Positions 43,903 through 53,319 of a DNA stretch of 64,000 bases are shown one piece after another. The translations under genes were made by a program, and so were the position numbers. The notes under the pieces are model-generated. The model saw nothing but the letters and a program-made list of their open reading frames with translations, had not been told where the DNA came from and made no database searches. The stretch is from NCBI RefSeq assembly GCF_001945365.1, contig NZ_MSTQ01000011.1, forward strand, positions 124,001 to 188,000, read 5' to 3'. Positions within the stretch are counted from its first letter, which is position 1, and the number at the start of each line of letters is the position of its first letter. This stretch comes from Pseudomonas reinekei. Its GTDB lineage: Bacteria > Pseudomonadota > Gammaproteobacteria > Pseudomonadales > Pseudomonadaceae.

Positions 43903-45180
43903 ATGACTCAACTGCGCCGCGTCGCGATCATTGGCGGTAACCGGATTCCCTTCGCCCGGTCCAACGGGCCTTACGCCACCGCGAGTAACCAGGTGATGCT
44001 CACCGCCGCGCTCGAAGGCCTGATCGAGCGCTACAACCTGCACGGTCAGCGCATCGGCGAAGTGGTTGCCGGCGCGGTGCTCAAGTTGTCGCGGGACATG
44101 AACCTGACCCGCGAATGCGTACTCGGTTCGCGCCTGTCTCCCGCCACCCCGGCCTATGACATCCAGCAGGCGTGCGGCACCGGGCTGGAAGCGGCGTTGC
44201 TGGTGGCCAACAAGATTGCTCTGGGCCAGATCGAGTGCGGCATTGCCGGGGGTGTCGACACCACCTCCGATGCACCGATCAGCGTCAGTGAAGGGTTGCG
44301 CAAGATCCTGCTGCAGGCCAATCGCGCCAAGAGCATGGGCGACAAACTGAAAACCTTTCTGCAATTGCGCCCGCACCATCTGATCCCTGAGTTCCCGCGC
44401 AACGGCGAGCCACGTACCGGTTTGTCGATGGGGCAACATTGCGAGTTGATGGCGCAGACCTGGAACATTCCTCGCGAAGAGCAGGATCAGTTGGCCCTGG
44501 AAAGTCATCAAAAACTGGCCGCGTCTTACGCCGAAGGTTGGCACAACGACCTGATGACGCCGTTCCTCGGCCTCACCCGCGACAACAATCTGCGTGCGGA
44601 TTCGACCCTGGAAAAGCTTGCCTCGCTTAAACCGGCCTATGAAAAAAGTGCCAAGGGCACGCTGACCGCGGGCAACTCCACACCGCTGACCGATGGCGCG
44701 TCGCTGGTACTGCTGGGCAGTGAGCAATGGGCCAATGAACGCGGCTTGCCGATTCTCGCGTACCTGCGTGACGGCGAGGCGGCGGCGGTGGATTTCGTCA
44801 ACGGTGCCGAAGGCTTGTTGATGGCGCCGGTCTACGCGGTACCGCGTTTGCTGGCGCGCAATGGCCTGAGCTTGCAGGACTTCGATTACTACGAAATCCA
44901 CGAAGCGTTCGCCGCGCAAGTGCTGTGCACACTCAAGGCTTGGGAAGACGCGGATTACTGCAAAACCCGTCTCGGCCTCGAGGCACCGTTGGGCGCCATC
45001 GACCGCAGCCGACTGAACGTCAAAGGCAGTTCACTGGCCGCGGGGCATCCGTTTGCCGCCACGGGCGGGCGCATTGTTGCCAACCTGGCGAAGCTGCTGG
45101 ATGCGGCGGGGAAGGGGCGGGGACTGATCTCGATCTGTGCGGCGGGTGGGCAGGGCGTGACCGCCATTATCGAGCGCTGA
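43903..45180 (+). CDS. Acetyl-CoA C-acetyltransferase (thiolase, FadI-like)
   Basis: A 425-residue thiolase. Catalytic residues are visible: Cys in QQACGTGLEA, His in KGSSLAAGHPFAATGGRI and the second Cys in ICAAGGQGVT. It cleaves or forms 3-oxoacyl-CoA. ATG 43903 (MTQLRRVAIIGG) has GGGAG upstream. It is divergent from the FabG-MaoC pair and followed by an AraC regulator gene on the same strand, suggesting a regulated lipid-metabolism unit. Confidence 0.93.
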   Translation: MTQLRRVAIIGGNRIPFARSNGPYATASNQVMLTAALEGLIERYNLHGQRIGEVVAGAVLKLSRDMNLTRECVLGSRLSPATPAYDIQQACGTGLEAALLVANKIALGQIECGIAGGVDTTSDAPISVSEGLRKILLQANRAKSMGDKLKTFLQLRPHHLIPEFPRNGEPRTGLSMGQHCELMAQTWNIPREEQDQLALESHQKLAASYAEGWHNDLMTPFLGLTRDNNLRADSTLEKLASLKPAYEKSAKGTLTAGNSTPLTDGASLVLLGSEQWANERGLPILAYLRDGEAAAVDFVNGAEGLLMAPVYAVPRLLARNGLSLQDFDYYEIHEAFAAQVLCTLKAWEDADYCKTRLGLEAPLGAIDRSRLNVKGSSLAAGHPFAATGGRIVANLAKLLDAAGKGRGLISICAAGGQGVTAIIER

Positions 45181-45195
45181 TGTCTGATGTGGATC

Positions 45196-45225
45196 CCTGT
45201 GGGGGCTGGCAGCCAGCAGCCACAG
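45196..45225. repeat. Short REP-type hairpin
   Basis: CCTGTGGGGGCTGGC faces GCCAGCAGCCACAGG with two mismatches, directly after the thiolase stop; it could also help terminate transcription. Confidence 0.6.
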
Positions 45226-45303
45226 GTATCACCGTTGTTGAATAGACGTTCGACATGGCCTAACGTCGGCCCCACCCGCCGTCTCGCAACACAAGGCCAG
45301 TCA

Positions 45304-46095
45304 ATGCCGACTAACGGACAAATATCCCTCGAACGAACCATTCCGCCCCTTACGGTGTTGCCGCGTCCACTGTTTGCCCGGGTCGAGAGCCTGAACGCCG
45401 GTTCGTGGACCCCGCCCCATCGTCACGATTGGGTGCAGTTTTCCTACGCCATCAGTGGCGTTCTCGGCGTGCACACGGCGGAGGGCAGTTTTTTTGCGCC
45501 GCCACAATGGGGGATCTGGATTCCGGCGGATCTTGAGCACCAGGTGGTGACGTCGATGCGCGCCGAGATGCGCAGCCTGTATGTGCGGCGTGAGGATTGC
45601 CAGTGGGCGGTCGGGCGTTGCCGAGTGCTGGAAGTGACACCGCTGGCGCGGGAGTTGATCAAGAGTTTCTGTTTGCTGCCGGTGGAATATCCACAGGGCG
45701 ATAGCCAGGAGGCACGGCTGGTGGGCGTGTTGCTGGATCAACTGGCTGGTTTACCGGAAGTCGGATTTTCCCTGCCGCTGCCCCGCCATGAGCGGTTGTT
45801 GGGGCTATGCAACGAGCTGATCGAAAATCCCGAGCGTAACGTGACATTGCAGGCGTGGGCGGAACGTTTGGGTACGTCGGAGAAAACCCTGACGCGGTTG
45901 TTTCAGCGGGAAACCGGGTTGAGTTTCCGCGGCTGGCGCCAGCGTGCGCGTCTGTTGTCGTCGTTGAGTTTGCTGGAGGAGGGCGACAGTGTGACCAATG
46001 TCGCGCTGGCGTGTGGGTATGACTCGACGTCGGCGTTTATTGCCGCGTTCAAAAGTCTGTTCGGGTTTACCCCGGGAGAATTGTTCCGGCAGTGA
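45304..46095 (+). CDS. AraC-family transcriptional regulator
   Basis: A 263-residue regulator with an N-terminal cupin-type sensing domain (WTPPHRHDWVQFSYAISGVL ... GIWIPADLEHQV) and two C-terminal helix-turn-helix units (LQAWAERLGTSEKTLTRLFQ and VTNVALACGYDSTSAFIAAFK). ATG 45304 is chosen because AAGG lies 7 bases before it; the longer upstream frame runs through a REP hairpin. It probably controls the neighbouring thiolase or FabG-MaoC genes, by position only. Confidence 0.9.
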   Translation: MPTNGQISLERTIPPLTVLPRPLFARVESLNAGSWTPPHRHDWVQFSYAISGVLGVHTAEGSFFAPPQWGIWIPADLEHQVVTSMRAEMRSLYVRREDCQWAVGRCRVLEVTPLARELIKSFCLLPVEYPQGDSQEARLVGVLLDQLAGLPEVGFSLPLPRHERLLGLCNELIENPERNVTLQAWAERLGTSEKTLTRLFQRETGLSFRGWRQRARLLSSLSLLEEGDSVTNVALACGYDSTSAFIAAFKSLFGFTPGELFRQ

Positions 46096-46102
46096 GAGCT
46101 CC

Positions 46103-46192
46103 ATCGCTGGCAAGCCAACTCCCACAGAGAATGATGTGTGCCGCCTGATTTCGGCTCGACGCATCACCTGTGGGGGCTGGCTTGCCAGCGAT
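46103..46192. repeat. REP pair between the AraC and chemoreceptor genes
   Basis: ATCGCTGGCAAGCCAACTCC (from 46103) and its partner ending CTTGCCAGCGAT (46192) are inverted copies about 40 bases apart, between convergent genes. Confidence 0.8.
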
Positions 46193-46214
46193 TGACCGCG
46201 CAGCGGTCTGCCGG

Positions 46215-48161
46215 TCAGGTGCGGAAGCGGCGCACCAGGCCATCCAGCTCATTGGACAATCCGGCCAGGCTTTGCGAATCCAGCCTCGCCGAGTTCGCCA
46301 GTTCCGCCACCAACTGCGCATCGCCATGGATCTGGCTGATGTGCCGGTTGATGTCCTCGGCAACCTGATGTTGCTGTTCCGCCGCCGTTGCAATCTGCGT
46401 GTTCATGTCGCGAATCACATCCACCGACTCGCGGATCTGCCCGAAGCTGCTGCGGGCTTCGCCGATGCGTGACACCGACTGTTGCGACACTTCCAGGCTC
46501 GCGTGCATTTGCTGCGTCACCTGGCTGGTGCGCTTGGCCAGGTTGCCCAGCAGCCCGTCGATCTCCGCGGTGGAATCAGCTGTGCGTTTGGCCAGTGCCC
46601 GCACTTCGTCCGCCACCACCGCAAAGCCACGGCCTTGCTCACCGGCCCGCGCCGCTTCAATGGCCGCGTTCAGCGCCAGCAGGTTGGTCTGTTCGGCGAT
46701 GGAGCGGATGGTGCCGAGGATCGACTGAATGTCATTGCTGTCGCGCTCGAGCTGTTGCATCGACTGCGCGGACTGTTCGATCTCCTGGCTCAGGCGATCC
46801 ACGCTGCTCACCGCCGCGTCGATCTGTTGCTGGCCTTCGCGGGCCTGACGCTGGCCGCTGTCCGCGGATTCGGCAGCCTGGCTGCACGAGCGCGCCACTT
46901 CGTTGGCGGTGGCGACCATTTCGTGGAACGCCGTGGACACCATGTCGACGGCCTCACGCTGGCGACCGGCGGCTTCAGCCATGTCACTCGATACCTGGGT
47001 CGAGCTTTTGGACGTGGCGAGAATCTTCGTCGCGGCACCGCCAATGCTCTGGATCAGGTTGCGAATAGCGGTGAGGAACTGATTGAACCAACTGGCCAGT
47101 TGCGCGGTTTCGTCGCTGCCACGGATCTGCAGGTTTTTCGTCAGGTCGCCTTCACCCTGGGCGATGCCCTCCAGGCCATCGGCCACGCTGCGGATCGGAC
47201 GCACGATGACGCTGGCGAAACTGGCGCCGACCACGGCGAAGATGATGGCCAACACCGCGGCGATGATCGCGATCAACCAGGTCAACTGGGTCGCAGTGCT
47301 CATTACGTCGCTTTGCTTGATCAGGCCGATGAAGGTCCAGCCCAGTTGCTCCGACGGCCAGACGTTGGCCATGTAGCGCTCGCCGTTGAGTTCGACCTCA
47401 ACCAGGCCTTTGCCGGCCTTGGCCAGTTGCGCATACCCTTCGCCGAGGCTGCCCAGGGGCTTGAAGTTGTTTTCCGGTTGCTTCGGGTCGACCAGCACGG
47501 TGCCGTTGTTTTCCAGCAGCATCAGGTAACCGGTTTCGCCGAGCTTGATCTGTTTGACCAGTTCGGTGAGCTGTTTGAGCGACACGTCGATACTGACCAC
47601 GCCGCCGTTGGTGCCCAGCTTGTTGTCGATGGTACGGACGGTGCTGACGTAGGACGTATCGGTTTCAGCCCAGTAATAGGCCTCGGTACGAAACGGCTTG
47701 CCCGGTTTGGCCTGGGCCGCCTTGTACCACGGGCGCTGGCGCGGGTCGTAGTTGGCCAGCTTGGCATCGTCCGGCCACGACACGTAGCCGCCGGCGGCGG
47801 TGCCGAGAATCGCGTAGGCATAGGACGGGTGAGCGTTGCCCAGGTCCTGAAGGAAACTGAAGAGTTTTTTGTCCGACTCACCTTGAGGAACACTCGCGGC
47901 GTTGGCGCTCATGTAGGTCTTGAGGCTGTCGTCGGAGTTGGTGATCAGCGGTTGCTTGGCCAAGTACTCGACGTTCTGGCTGATGCCGTCGAAAAACAGT
48001 TGCATGGCATTGCTGACCTGACGGATTTCACGACCGCTGCTGTCGACGAATCCGTCCTTGGCATCACTGCGCAAGTTCAGCACAACGAGGGTGGCGACCA
48101 GCACCACGGGCAAGCAGGCGATGATTGCAAACGCCCAGGTCAACTTCTGTTTGATGTTCAT
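46215..48161 (-). CDS. Methyl-accepting chemotaxis protein with dCache domain (amino-acid type)
   Basis: A 648-residue chemoreceptor with transmembrane helices at about 10-30 and 295-320, a periplasmic dCache_1 domain between them, HAMP, and a signalling domain with EQTNLLALNAAIEAARAGEQ at the tip. The distal pocket has YDPRQRPWYKAAQ followed by GGVVSIDVSLKQL. The R, W, Y and D of this pattern form the known amino-acid-binding motif of PctA-like receptors, so an amino-acid ligand is likely. ATG 48161 has GGAGC before it; the longer frame to 48299 lacks one. Confidence 0.92.
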   Translation of the reverse strand: MNIKQKLTWAFAIIACLPVVLVATLVVLNLRSDAKDGFVDSSGREIRQVSNAMQLFFDGISQNVEYLAKQPLITNSDDSLKTYMSANAASVPQGESDKKLFSFLQDLGNAHPSYAYAILGTAAGGYVSWPDDAKLANYDPRQRPWYKAAQAKPGKPFRTEAYYWAETDTSYVSTVRTIDNKLGTNGGVVSIDVSLKQLTELVKQIKLGETGYLMLLENNGTVLVDPKQPENNFKPLGSLGEGYAQLAKAGKGLVEVELNGERYMANVWPSEQLGWTFIGLIKQSDVMSTATQLTWLIAIIAAVLAIIFAVVGASFASVIVRPIRSVADGLEGIAQGEGDLTKNLQIRGSDETAQLASWFNQFLTAIRNLIQSIGGAATKILATSKSSTQVSSDMAEAAGRQREAVDMVSTAFHEMVATANEVARSCSQAAESADSGQRQAREGQQQIDAAVSSVDRLSQEIEQSAQSMQQLERDSNDIQSILGTIRSIAEQTNLLALNAAIEAARAGEQGRGFAVVADEVRALAKRTADSTAEIDGLLGNLAKRTSQVTQQMHASLEVSQQSVSRIGEARSSFGQIRESVDVIRDMNTQIATAAEQQHQVAEDINRHISQIHGDAQLVAELANSARLDSQSLAGLSNELDGLVRRFRT

Positions 48162-48617
48162 CCGCGCTCCAGATTTTCTTGTAGGCCCACGCAGTGCAGA
48201 TGACTCGCGGTTTTTTGGCAGCCGTAAACGTTCTTGGTCAACCCAGGTCCCTGAGTGCGGCATCGCTATTATTGGGGGAGCGATTGTCGGACAAATCACT
48301 TTGTCACTCAGGACTTCGGCTGTTGTCGGAGGAAATTGAGCCTTGCCAGGAAAAATCCTTCGAATGCAGGGCGCGTGATGTCAGCTTCTGTCACAAATGC
48401 CCTCGCAGGCCTTGCACAACAAGTGGCGCAGCCTCGACTATGATCGTTGGCGCCGGACGAAGGACGTCAGGTTTTTGTGAGGAATCCGGCACATTGTGTG
48501 CTTCTTGTTGTTCCTGGCAGTGTTCATAGGTCGGCCCCCCCTCCCACCGGTGAGTGGATTGCCGTATAACGAATGACTTTCGCGTGTTTGGTAATAAAGG
48601 ACCCACAATAAAAGCTG
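48162..48617. other. Intergenic region, divergent promoters
   Basis: 456 bases between the chemoreceptor (minus) and the RIO kinase gene (plus). I see no credible coding frame, repeat or strong hairpin. The unusual length leaves room for two regulated promoters. Confidence 0.35.
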
Positions 48618-49511
48618 ATGAAGACTCCAAAACGCATTGAACCCCTGATCGAGGACGGTCTGGTCGACGAGGTGCTGCGCCCACTCATGAGTGGTAAAGA
48701 AGCAGCTGTTTATGTAGTGCGCTGCGGCAACCAGCTACGTTGCGCGAAGGTCTACAAGGAGGCGAATAAACGCAGTTTCCGTCAGGCGGCCGAGTATCAG
48801 GAAGGTCGCAAGGTACGCAACAGTCGTCAGGCCCGGGCCATGGCCAAGGGGTCCAAGTTTGGCCGCAAGGAAACCGAAGACGCCTGGCAGAACGCCGAAG
48901 TGGCGGCGCTGTTCCGTCTGGCCAGTGCCGGTGTGCGAGTGCCCAAGCCGTATGACTTCCTCGAAGGCGTGTTGCTCATGGAGCTGGTGGCCGACGAGTA
49001 CGGCGATGCCGCGCCGCGTTTGAACGACGTGGTGCTGGAACCGGACCAGGCGCGCGAGTATCACGCGTTTCTGATTTCACAGATCGTGCTGATGTTGTGT
49101 ACCGGTTTGGTGCACGGTGACCTGTCCGAATTCAACGTACTGTTGACGCCGACCGGCCCGGTGATCATCGACTTGCCGCAAGCGGTGGATGCCGCGGGCA
49201 ACAACCACGCCTTCAGCATGCTGGAGCGGGATGTGGGCAACATGGCGTCGTACTTCGGGCGGTTCGCGCCGGAGTTGAAAAAGACCCGTTATGCCAAGGA
49301 AATGTGGGCCTTGTACGAGGCCGGCACCTTGCACCCGGCCAGCGTCCTGACCGGTGAGTTCGACGAACCGGAAGAGTTGGCCGACGTGGGCGGCATCATG
49401 CGTGAGATCGAGGCTGCGCGCCTGGATGAAGAACGCAAGCAGGCGGCCCGTGCCGCTGACGATGCGCCCGCCAACAAAACCGAAGAACCGCCGCCGCCCT
49501 GGATGCAGTGA
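48618..49511 (+). CDS. RIO1-family serine/threonine protein kinase-like protein
   Basis: A 297-residue atypical kinase. RIO hallmarks are visible: the nucleotide-binding start SGKEAAVYVVRCGNQLRCAKVYK, the catalytic loop VHGDLSEFNVLL and the metal-binding loop VIIDLPQAVD. In archaea and eukaryotes RIO kinases act in ribosome maturation; bacterial members are poorly characterised. No good ribosome site is directly upstream of ATG 48618. It ends in a strong terminator. Confidence 0.9.
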   Translation: MKTPKRIEPLIEDGLVDEVLRPLMSGKEAAVYVVRCGNQLRCAKVYKEANKRSFRQAAEYQEGRKVRNSRQARAMAKGSKFGRKETEDAWQNAEVAALFRLASAGVRVPKPYDFLEGVLLMELVADEYGDAAPRLNDVVLEPDQAREYHAFLISQIVLMLCTGLVHGDLSEFNVLLTPTGPVIIDLPQAVDAAGNNHAFSMLERDVGNMASYFGRFAPELKKTRYAKEMWALYEAGTLHPASVLTGEFDEPEELADVGGIMREIEAARLDEERKQAARAADDAPANKTEEPPPPWMQ

Positions 49512-49521
49512 TCGGCTAAAC

Positions 49522-49547
49522 AAAAACCCGGCTTCGGCCGGGTTTTT
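49522..49547 (+). terminator. Terminator after the RIO kinase gene
   Basis: AAAAACCCGGC / GCCGGGTTTTT forms a perfect 11-bp stem with a TTCG loop; the T-run makes it work on both strands, which suits the convergent cueR gene. Confidence 0.92.
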
Positions 49548-49581
49548 CATGAATGCCAATCCCCAACAGGGTGGTTTGTGA

Positions 49582-49980
49582 TCAGGTGCAGCAGCCCGAC
49601 TCAAGGTTCTTGAGAATCGGACAATCCGGCCGATGATCCCCCTGACAATGCTCAACCAGATCCTGCAACGTATCGCGCAGTTGCCCGAGCTCGCGGATCT
49701 TGCGGTTCAGCTCATCGATATGTTGCCGGGCCAGGGCCTTCACATCGGCACTGGCGCGCTGGCGGTCCTGCCAGAGGGTCAGCAGCTTGCCGACTTCTTC
49801 CAGCGAAAACCCCAGGTCCCGCGAGCGCTTGATGAAGGCCAGGGTATGCAAGTCGTGATCGCCGTAGATTCGATAACCGCTGTCGGCGCGATTGGCCGCC
49901 TTGAGCAAACCGATGGATTCGTAATAACGGATCATCTTCGCGCTCAGGCCGCTGTGACGGGCCGCTTGGCCGATGTTCAT
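49582..49980 (-). CDS. cueR: Copper-responsive MerR-family regulator CueR
   Basis: CueR senses Cu(I) and activates copA and copZ by untwisting long-spacer promoters. The 132-residue protein has the MerR helix-turn-helix (MNIGQAARHSGLSAKMIRYY), a dimerisation helix, and the metal loop with C112 and C120 (CQGDHRPDCP) at exactly CueR spacing, plus a terminal CC. Its start overlaps the copA stop as ATGA, so activator and pump are co-transcribed in a feedback unit. Confidence 0.96.
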   Translation of the reverse strand: MNIGQAARHSGLSAKMIRYYESIGLLKAANRADSGYRIYGDHDLHTLAFIKRSRDLGFSLEEVGKLLTLWQDRQRASADVKALARQHIDELNRKIRELGQLRDTLQDLVEHCQGDHRPDCPILKNLESGCCT

Positions 49981-52370
49981 CGGTTTTCCTCCAGATCCTC
50001 GGGTTTCCAGGTTTTCAACAGTAGCGCATTGCTCACCACGCTGACGCTCGACAAGGCCATCGCCGCGCCGGCCAGTACCGGATTGAGGAAGCCGAACGCA
50101 GCCAGCGGAATACCGATCAGGTTATAGACGAACGCCCAGAACAGGTTTTGGCGGATTTTCGCATAGGTCTTGCGACTGATCTCCAGCGCCGCGGGCACCA
50201 GACGCGGGTCGCCGCGCATCAGGGTGATGCCGGCGGCGTGCATGGCCACGTCGGTGCCGCCGCCCATGGCGATGCCGATGTCGGCGGCAGCCAGTGCCGG
50301 GGCGTCGTTGATGCCGTCGCCGACCATCGCCACCACCCCGGTTCGTTTCAGTGCCGCCACCGTCGCGGCTTTGTCCGCCGGCAACACTTCGGCGTGTACG
50401 TCACGGATGCCCAGCGCCTCGGCAACCACTTTGGCACTGCCGCGGTTGTCGCCGGTCAGCAAATGGCTGCTGATGTGCCGTGCGCTCAGTTGCTGCACCG
50501 CTTGCAACGCACCGGGCTTGAGCGTGTCGCCGAAGGCAAACAGGCCCAGTACCCGTGGCGCGGGGTTTTGCTCGATGAGCCAGGACAAGGTCCGGCCTTC
50601 GGCTTCCCACACGGTGGCGCAATCCGCCAAGGCCCCGACGCTCAGGCCGCTTTCCTCCAGCAGACGCCGGTTGCCCAGCGCCAGTCGCCGTCCGTCAAGG
50701 GTGCCGGCAATGCCGCGCCCGGTCAGGGATTGGCTGTCGCTGACGTCGTCTACCTGCAACGCGCGATCAGCGCAGGCGTCCAGGACCGCTTTGGCCAAAG
50801 GGTGCTCACTGCCCCGTTGCAGGGCGCCGGCCTGTTGCAGCAAGGTGGCTTCGTCACCGTCGAGCGCACTCAAGTGCGCGATGCGCGGAGTGCCCGAGGT
50901 CAGTGTGCCGGTTTTGTCGAACACCACCGAACTGACTTCATGGGCACGCTCCAGCGCTTCGGCGTCCTTGATCAGAATCCCGTAACGCGCCGCCACCCCG
51001 GTGCCGGCCATGATTGCCGTAGGTGTGGCCAGACCCAGCGCACAAGGGCAGGCGATCACCAACACCGCAACGGCGTTGATCAGCGCGGTTTCCATCGGAG
51101 CGCCATACAGCCACCAGCCGACCAGTGTCGCCAGGGCCAGCAGCAGGACCACGGGTACGAAAACCTGGCTGACTTTATCCACCAGTTTCTGGATGGGCGC
51201 TTTCGCGGCTTGAGCGTCCTCCACCAATCGAATGATGCGCGCCAACACGGTTTCAGCGCCAAGTGCCTGGGTGCGCACCAACAATCGGCCTTCACCATTG
51301 ATCGCGCCGCCGGTCACGTTGTCACCGGGTTGTTTCGGCACCGGCAGGCTTTCTCCGCTGATCAACGCTTCATCGGCGTGGCTCTGGCCTTCGATCACTT
51401 CACCGTCCACCGGGAAGCGTTCGCCCGGTTTGACCAGCACCCGATCATTGAGACGCAGAGCGCTGATCGCAACGTCCCGTTCCTGGCCGTCAATCACCTG
51501 AATCGCCCGTTCCGGGCGCAGCGCTTCGAGGGCGCGGATGGCGCTGGCGGTCTGGCGCTTGGCACGGCTCTCCAGGTATTTACCGAGCAACACCAAGGCG
51601 ATGACGACCGCCGAGGCTTCGAAATACAGGTGCGGCATGCGTCCGGCAGCGGTGGCCCACTCGTAGACACTCAAGCCATAACCGGCGCTGGTGCCGAGCG
51701 CGACCAGCAAATCCATGTTGCCGGCGCCGGCGCGCACGGCTTTCCACGCGGCCACATAGAACCGCGCGCCGAAGATGAATTGCACCGGAGTGGCCAAGGC
51801 AAATTGCGCCCACGCCGGGAGCATCCAGTGCACACCGAACGGTTGCAGCAGCATCGGCAGCACCAATGGCAAGGCGAGGGCAATGGCCGCGAGCAAGGCC
51901 CAGAGTTCGCGTTGCAGGCGGGTCTGTTGATTGTCGGTTGGCGGGTGTTCGGCCTCCCGGACGCTGGCGGCGTAGCCGGCCTTGGTCACGGCGGTGATCA
52001 AGGTTTGCGGGTCGACCTGCCCGAGCAATTCAAGGTGAGCGCGTTCGTTCGCCAGGTTGACGCTGACGCTCTTCACCCCCGGCACTTTGTTCAGCGCGCG
52101 CTCGACGCGGCCGACGCAGGACGCGCAGGTCATGCCTTCGATGCTCAATTCAAGGGTTTGCTGCGGCACGCTGTAACCGGCCCTTGCCACGGCCTCCATC
52201 AAGGCCGGCAGGCTATCGGCCGGCGCCTGGACCCGCGCCTGTTCGGTGGCGAGGTTGACGCTGACGGCGCTGGCACCGATGACTTTGCTCAAGGCGCGCT
52301 CGACACGGCCAGCGCAACTGGCGCAGGTCATGCCGGCAATCGGCAGATCGAACGTGGTGGAATCGGACAT
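49977..52370 (-). CDS. copA: Cu(I)-exporting P1B-type ATPase
   Basis: A 797-residue copper efflux ATPase of the inner membrane (called cueA in some pseudomonads). Two N-terminal heavy-metal domains each carry GMTCASC. The transport motif CPC lies in IACPCALGLATPT, the phosphorylation site in VVFDKTGTLT and the hinge in GDGINDAPALA. About eight hydrophobic segments are visible. ATG 52370 follows AGGGAG. The promoter upstream holds a CueR dyad. Confidence 0.96.
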   Translation of the reverse strand: MSDSTTFDLPIAGMTCASCAGRVERALSKVIGASAVSVNLATEQARVQAPADSLPALMEAVARAGYSVPQQTLELSIEGMTCASCVGRVERALNKVPGVKSVSVNLANERAHLELLGQVDPQTLITAVTKAGYAASVREAEHPPTDNQQTRLQRELWALLAAIALALPLVLPMLLQPFGVHWMLPAWAQFALATPVQFIFGARFYVAAWKAVRAGAGNMDLLVALGTSAGYGLSVYEWATAAGRMPHLYFEASAVVIALVLLGKYLESRAKRQTASAIRALEALRPERAIQVIDGQERDVAISALRLNDRVLVKPGERFPVDGEVIEGQSHADEALISGESLPVPKQPGDNVTGGAINGEGRLLVRTQALGAETVLARIIRLVEDAQAAKAPIQKLVDKVSQVFVPVVLLLALATLVGWWLYGAPMETALINAVAVLVIACPCALGLATPTAIMAGTGVAARYGILIKDAEALERAHEVSSVVFDKTGTLTSGTPRIAHLSALDGDEATLLQQAGALQRGSEHPLAKAVLDACADRALQVDDVSDSQSLTGRGIAGTLDGRRLALGNRRLLEESGLSVGALADCATVWEAEGRTLSWLIEQNPAPRVLGLFAFGDTLKPGALQAVQQLSARHISSHLLTGDNRGSAKVVAEALGIRDVHAEVLPADKAATVAALKRTGVVAMVGDGINDAPALAAADIGIAMGGGTDVAMHAAGITLMRGDPRLVPAALEISRKTYAKIRQNLFWAFVYNLIGIPLAAFGFLNPVLAGAAMALSSVSVVSNALLLKTWKPEDLEENR

Positions 52371-52406
52371 CGGTCGCACTCCCTGTAGTAGATGCCTACA
52401 GGATCA

Positions 52407-52427
52407 ACCTTGCCATGTTGGCAAGGT
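52407..52427 (-). promoter_or_regulatory. CueR operator in the copA promoter
   Basis: ACCTTGCC-ATGTT-GGCAAGGT is a perfect 8-bp dyad. On the minus strand it overlaps TTGACC as the -35 element, with an extended spacer of about 19 bases, as in MerR-type promoters. Confidence 0.9.
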
Positions 52428-52487
52428 CAAGCGCCATTTTGAAACTCACCGAAAATCCGATTGCAGGAGCGAGCAGGGGGATTTGTG

Positions 52488-52871
52488 TCAGTAGCCGAGG
52501 CCTGCGCGCTTCAGGTACATCCCTTCCTGCGTCATCGCAATCCGGTACTTGAGCACATCGCCCGCCCGGAGCTGGATGTCCTGCGAGCCCGGCGCCAACA
52601 TGCCCGGGTTGCAGCCCGGCACCTGACCCGGCAGCAGTTTCAGGCGCAGGGACACATTGCCCGGCGGCAAATTGAACGAGGTGCTTTGTTCCTGGAACAG
52701 CCGCGCGGCCAACTGGTCCTGGATGTACACGCCGATTTCGCAGCTGGTCGCGACTTCCAGTCGCTCGCGGGAAATGATCAGCACGCCATAGTCCTCCCCG
52801 GCGGCACTGGCCGACGGCATGGCGGCGAAAAGGCTGAGGAAGCCAAACAGGCTGAAAACTGACCAGCGCAT
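52488..52871 (-). CDS. Exported protein of unknown function between copA and copZ
   Basis: A 127-residue protein with a signal peptide ending near ASA at residue 23. The mature part has two cysteines (ATSCEIG and VPGCNPG) that could form a disulfide, and several beta-type stretches. I recognise no family and see no Cys/Met/His copper motif. AGGAG lies 8 bases before ATG 52871. It is transcribed toward the copA promoter but starts upstream of it, so it should not be CueR-controlled unless copA read-through is reversed. Confidence 0.75.
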   Translation of the reverse strand: MRWSVFSLFGFLSLFAAMPSASAAGEDYGVLIISRERLEVATSCEIGVYIQDQLAARLFQEQSTSFNLPPGNVSLRLKLLPGQVPGCNPGMLAPGSQDIQLRAGDVLKYRIAMTQEGMYLKRAGLGY

Positions 52872-52961
52872 GGCTGAATCTCCTGAGATCGAGTCATTGA
52901 TGATCGCAGCTTGGCCGAGCGCGGCGCCGATTGCCAGCCCGGCAGATCACTTCAGAACTTG

Positions 52962-52982
52962 ACCTTGCCATGGTGGCAAGCT
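52962..52982 (+). promoter_or_regulatory. CueR operator in the copZ promoter
   Basis: ACCTTGCC-ATGGT-GGCAAGCT nearly repeats the copA dyad. TTGACC at 52959-52964 is the -35 element. It lies about 50 bases before the copZ ribosome site. Confidence 0.9.
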
Positions 52983-53031
52983 CAAGACTGTACTCAACCT
53001 CATTCAAGAGCCTCATCAAAGGAGTCTTTCC

Positions 53032-53229
53032 ATGCAAGTGTTCAATGTTGAAGGTATGTCCTGCGGTCACTGCGTCAGAGCCATCACACAGGCCGTTCAG
53101 GCCAAAGACCCGGCGGCCAGCGTGCGCGTCGATCTGGCTGCCAGAGAAGTGGGTGTCGAGAGTTCACTGACTGAGCAGCAGGTGATCGAGGCCATTAGCG
53201 AAGAGGGCTATGGCGTCAAGCCGGCTTGA
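53032..53229 (+). CDS. copZ: Copper chaperone CopZ (heavy-metal-associated domain)
   Basis: A 65-residue single HMA domain with the Cu(I) motif GMSCGHC at residues 8-14 and the usual beta-alpha-beta pattern ending EEGYGV. It delivers Cu(I) to CopA or buffers it. AAGGAG lies 8 bases before the ATG and a CueR dyad lies upstream. Confidence 0.95.
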   Translation: MQVFNVEGMSCGHCVRAITQAVQAKDPAASVRVDLAAREVGVESSLTEQQVIEAISEEGYGVKPA

Positions 53230-53319
53230 CCTTTTTGATAGTTAGCGAGCTATCGTAATGTTCAAGGCGTCCATGCGCGGCTAAACTGTCGGGCTGCCGA
53301 CTATGCTCCTGGATGCCCG

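Noticed and set aside
46482..48203. A 573-residue plus-strand frame across the chemoreceptor
   Set aside because: It mirrors the chemoreceptor gene, whose dCache, HAMP and signalling motifs are intact.
50148..52388. A 746-residue plus-strand frame across copA
   Set aside because: Antisense shadow of copA, in a GC-rich gene where stops are rare on the other strand.
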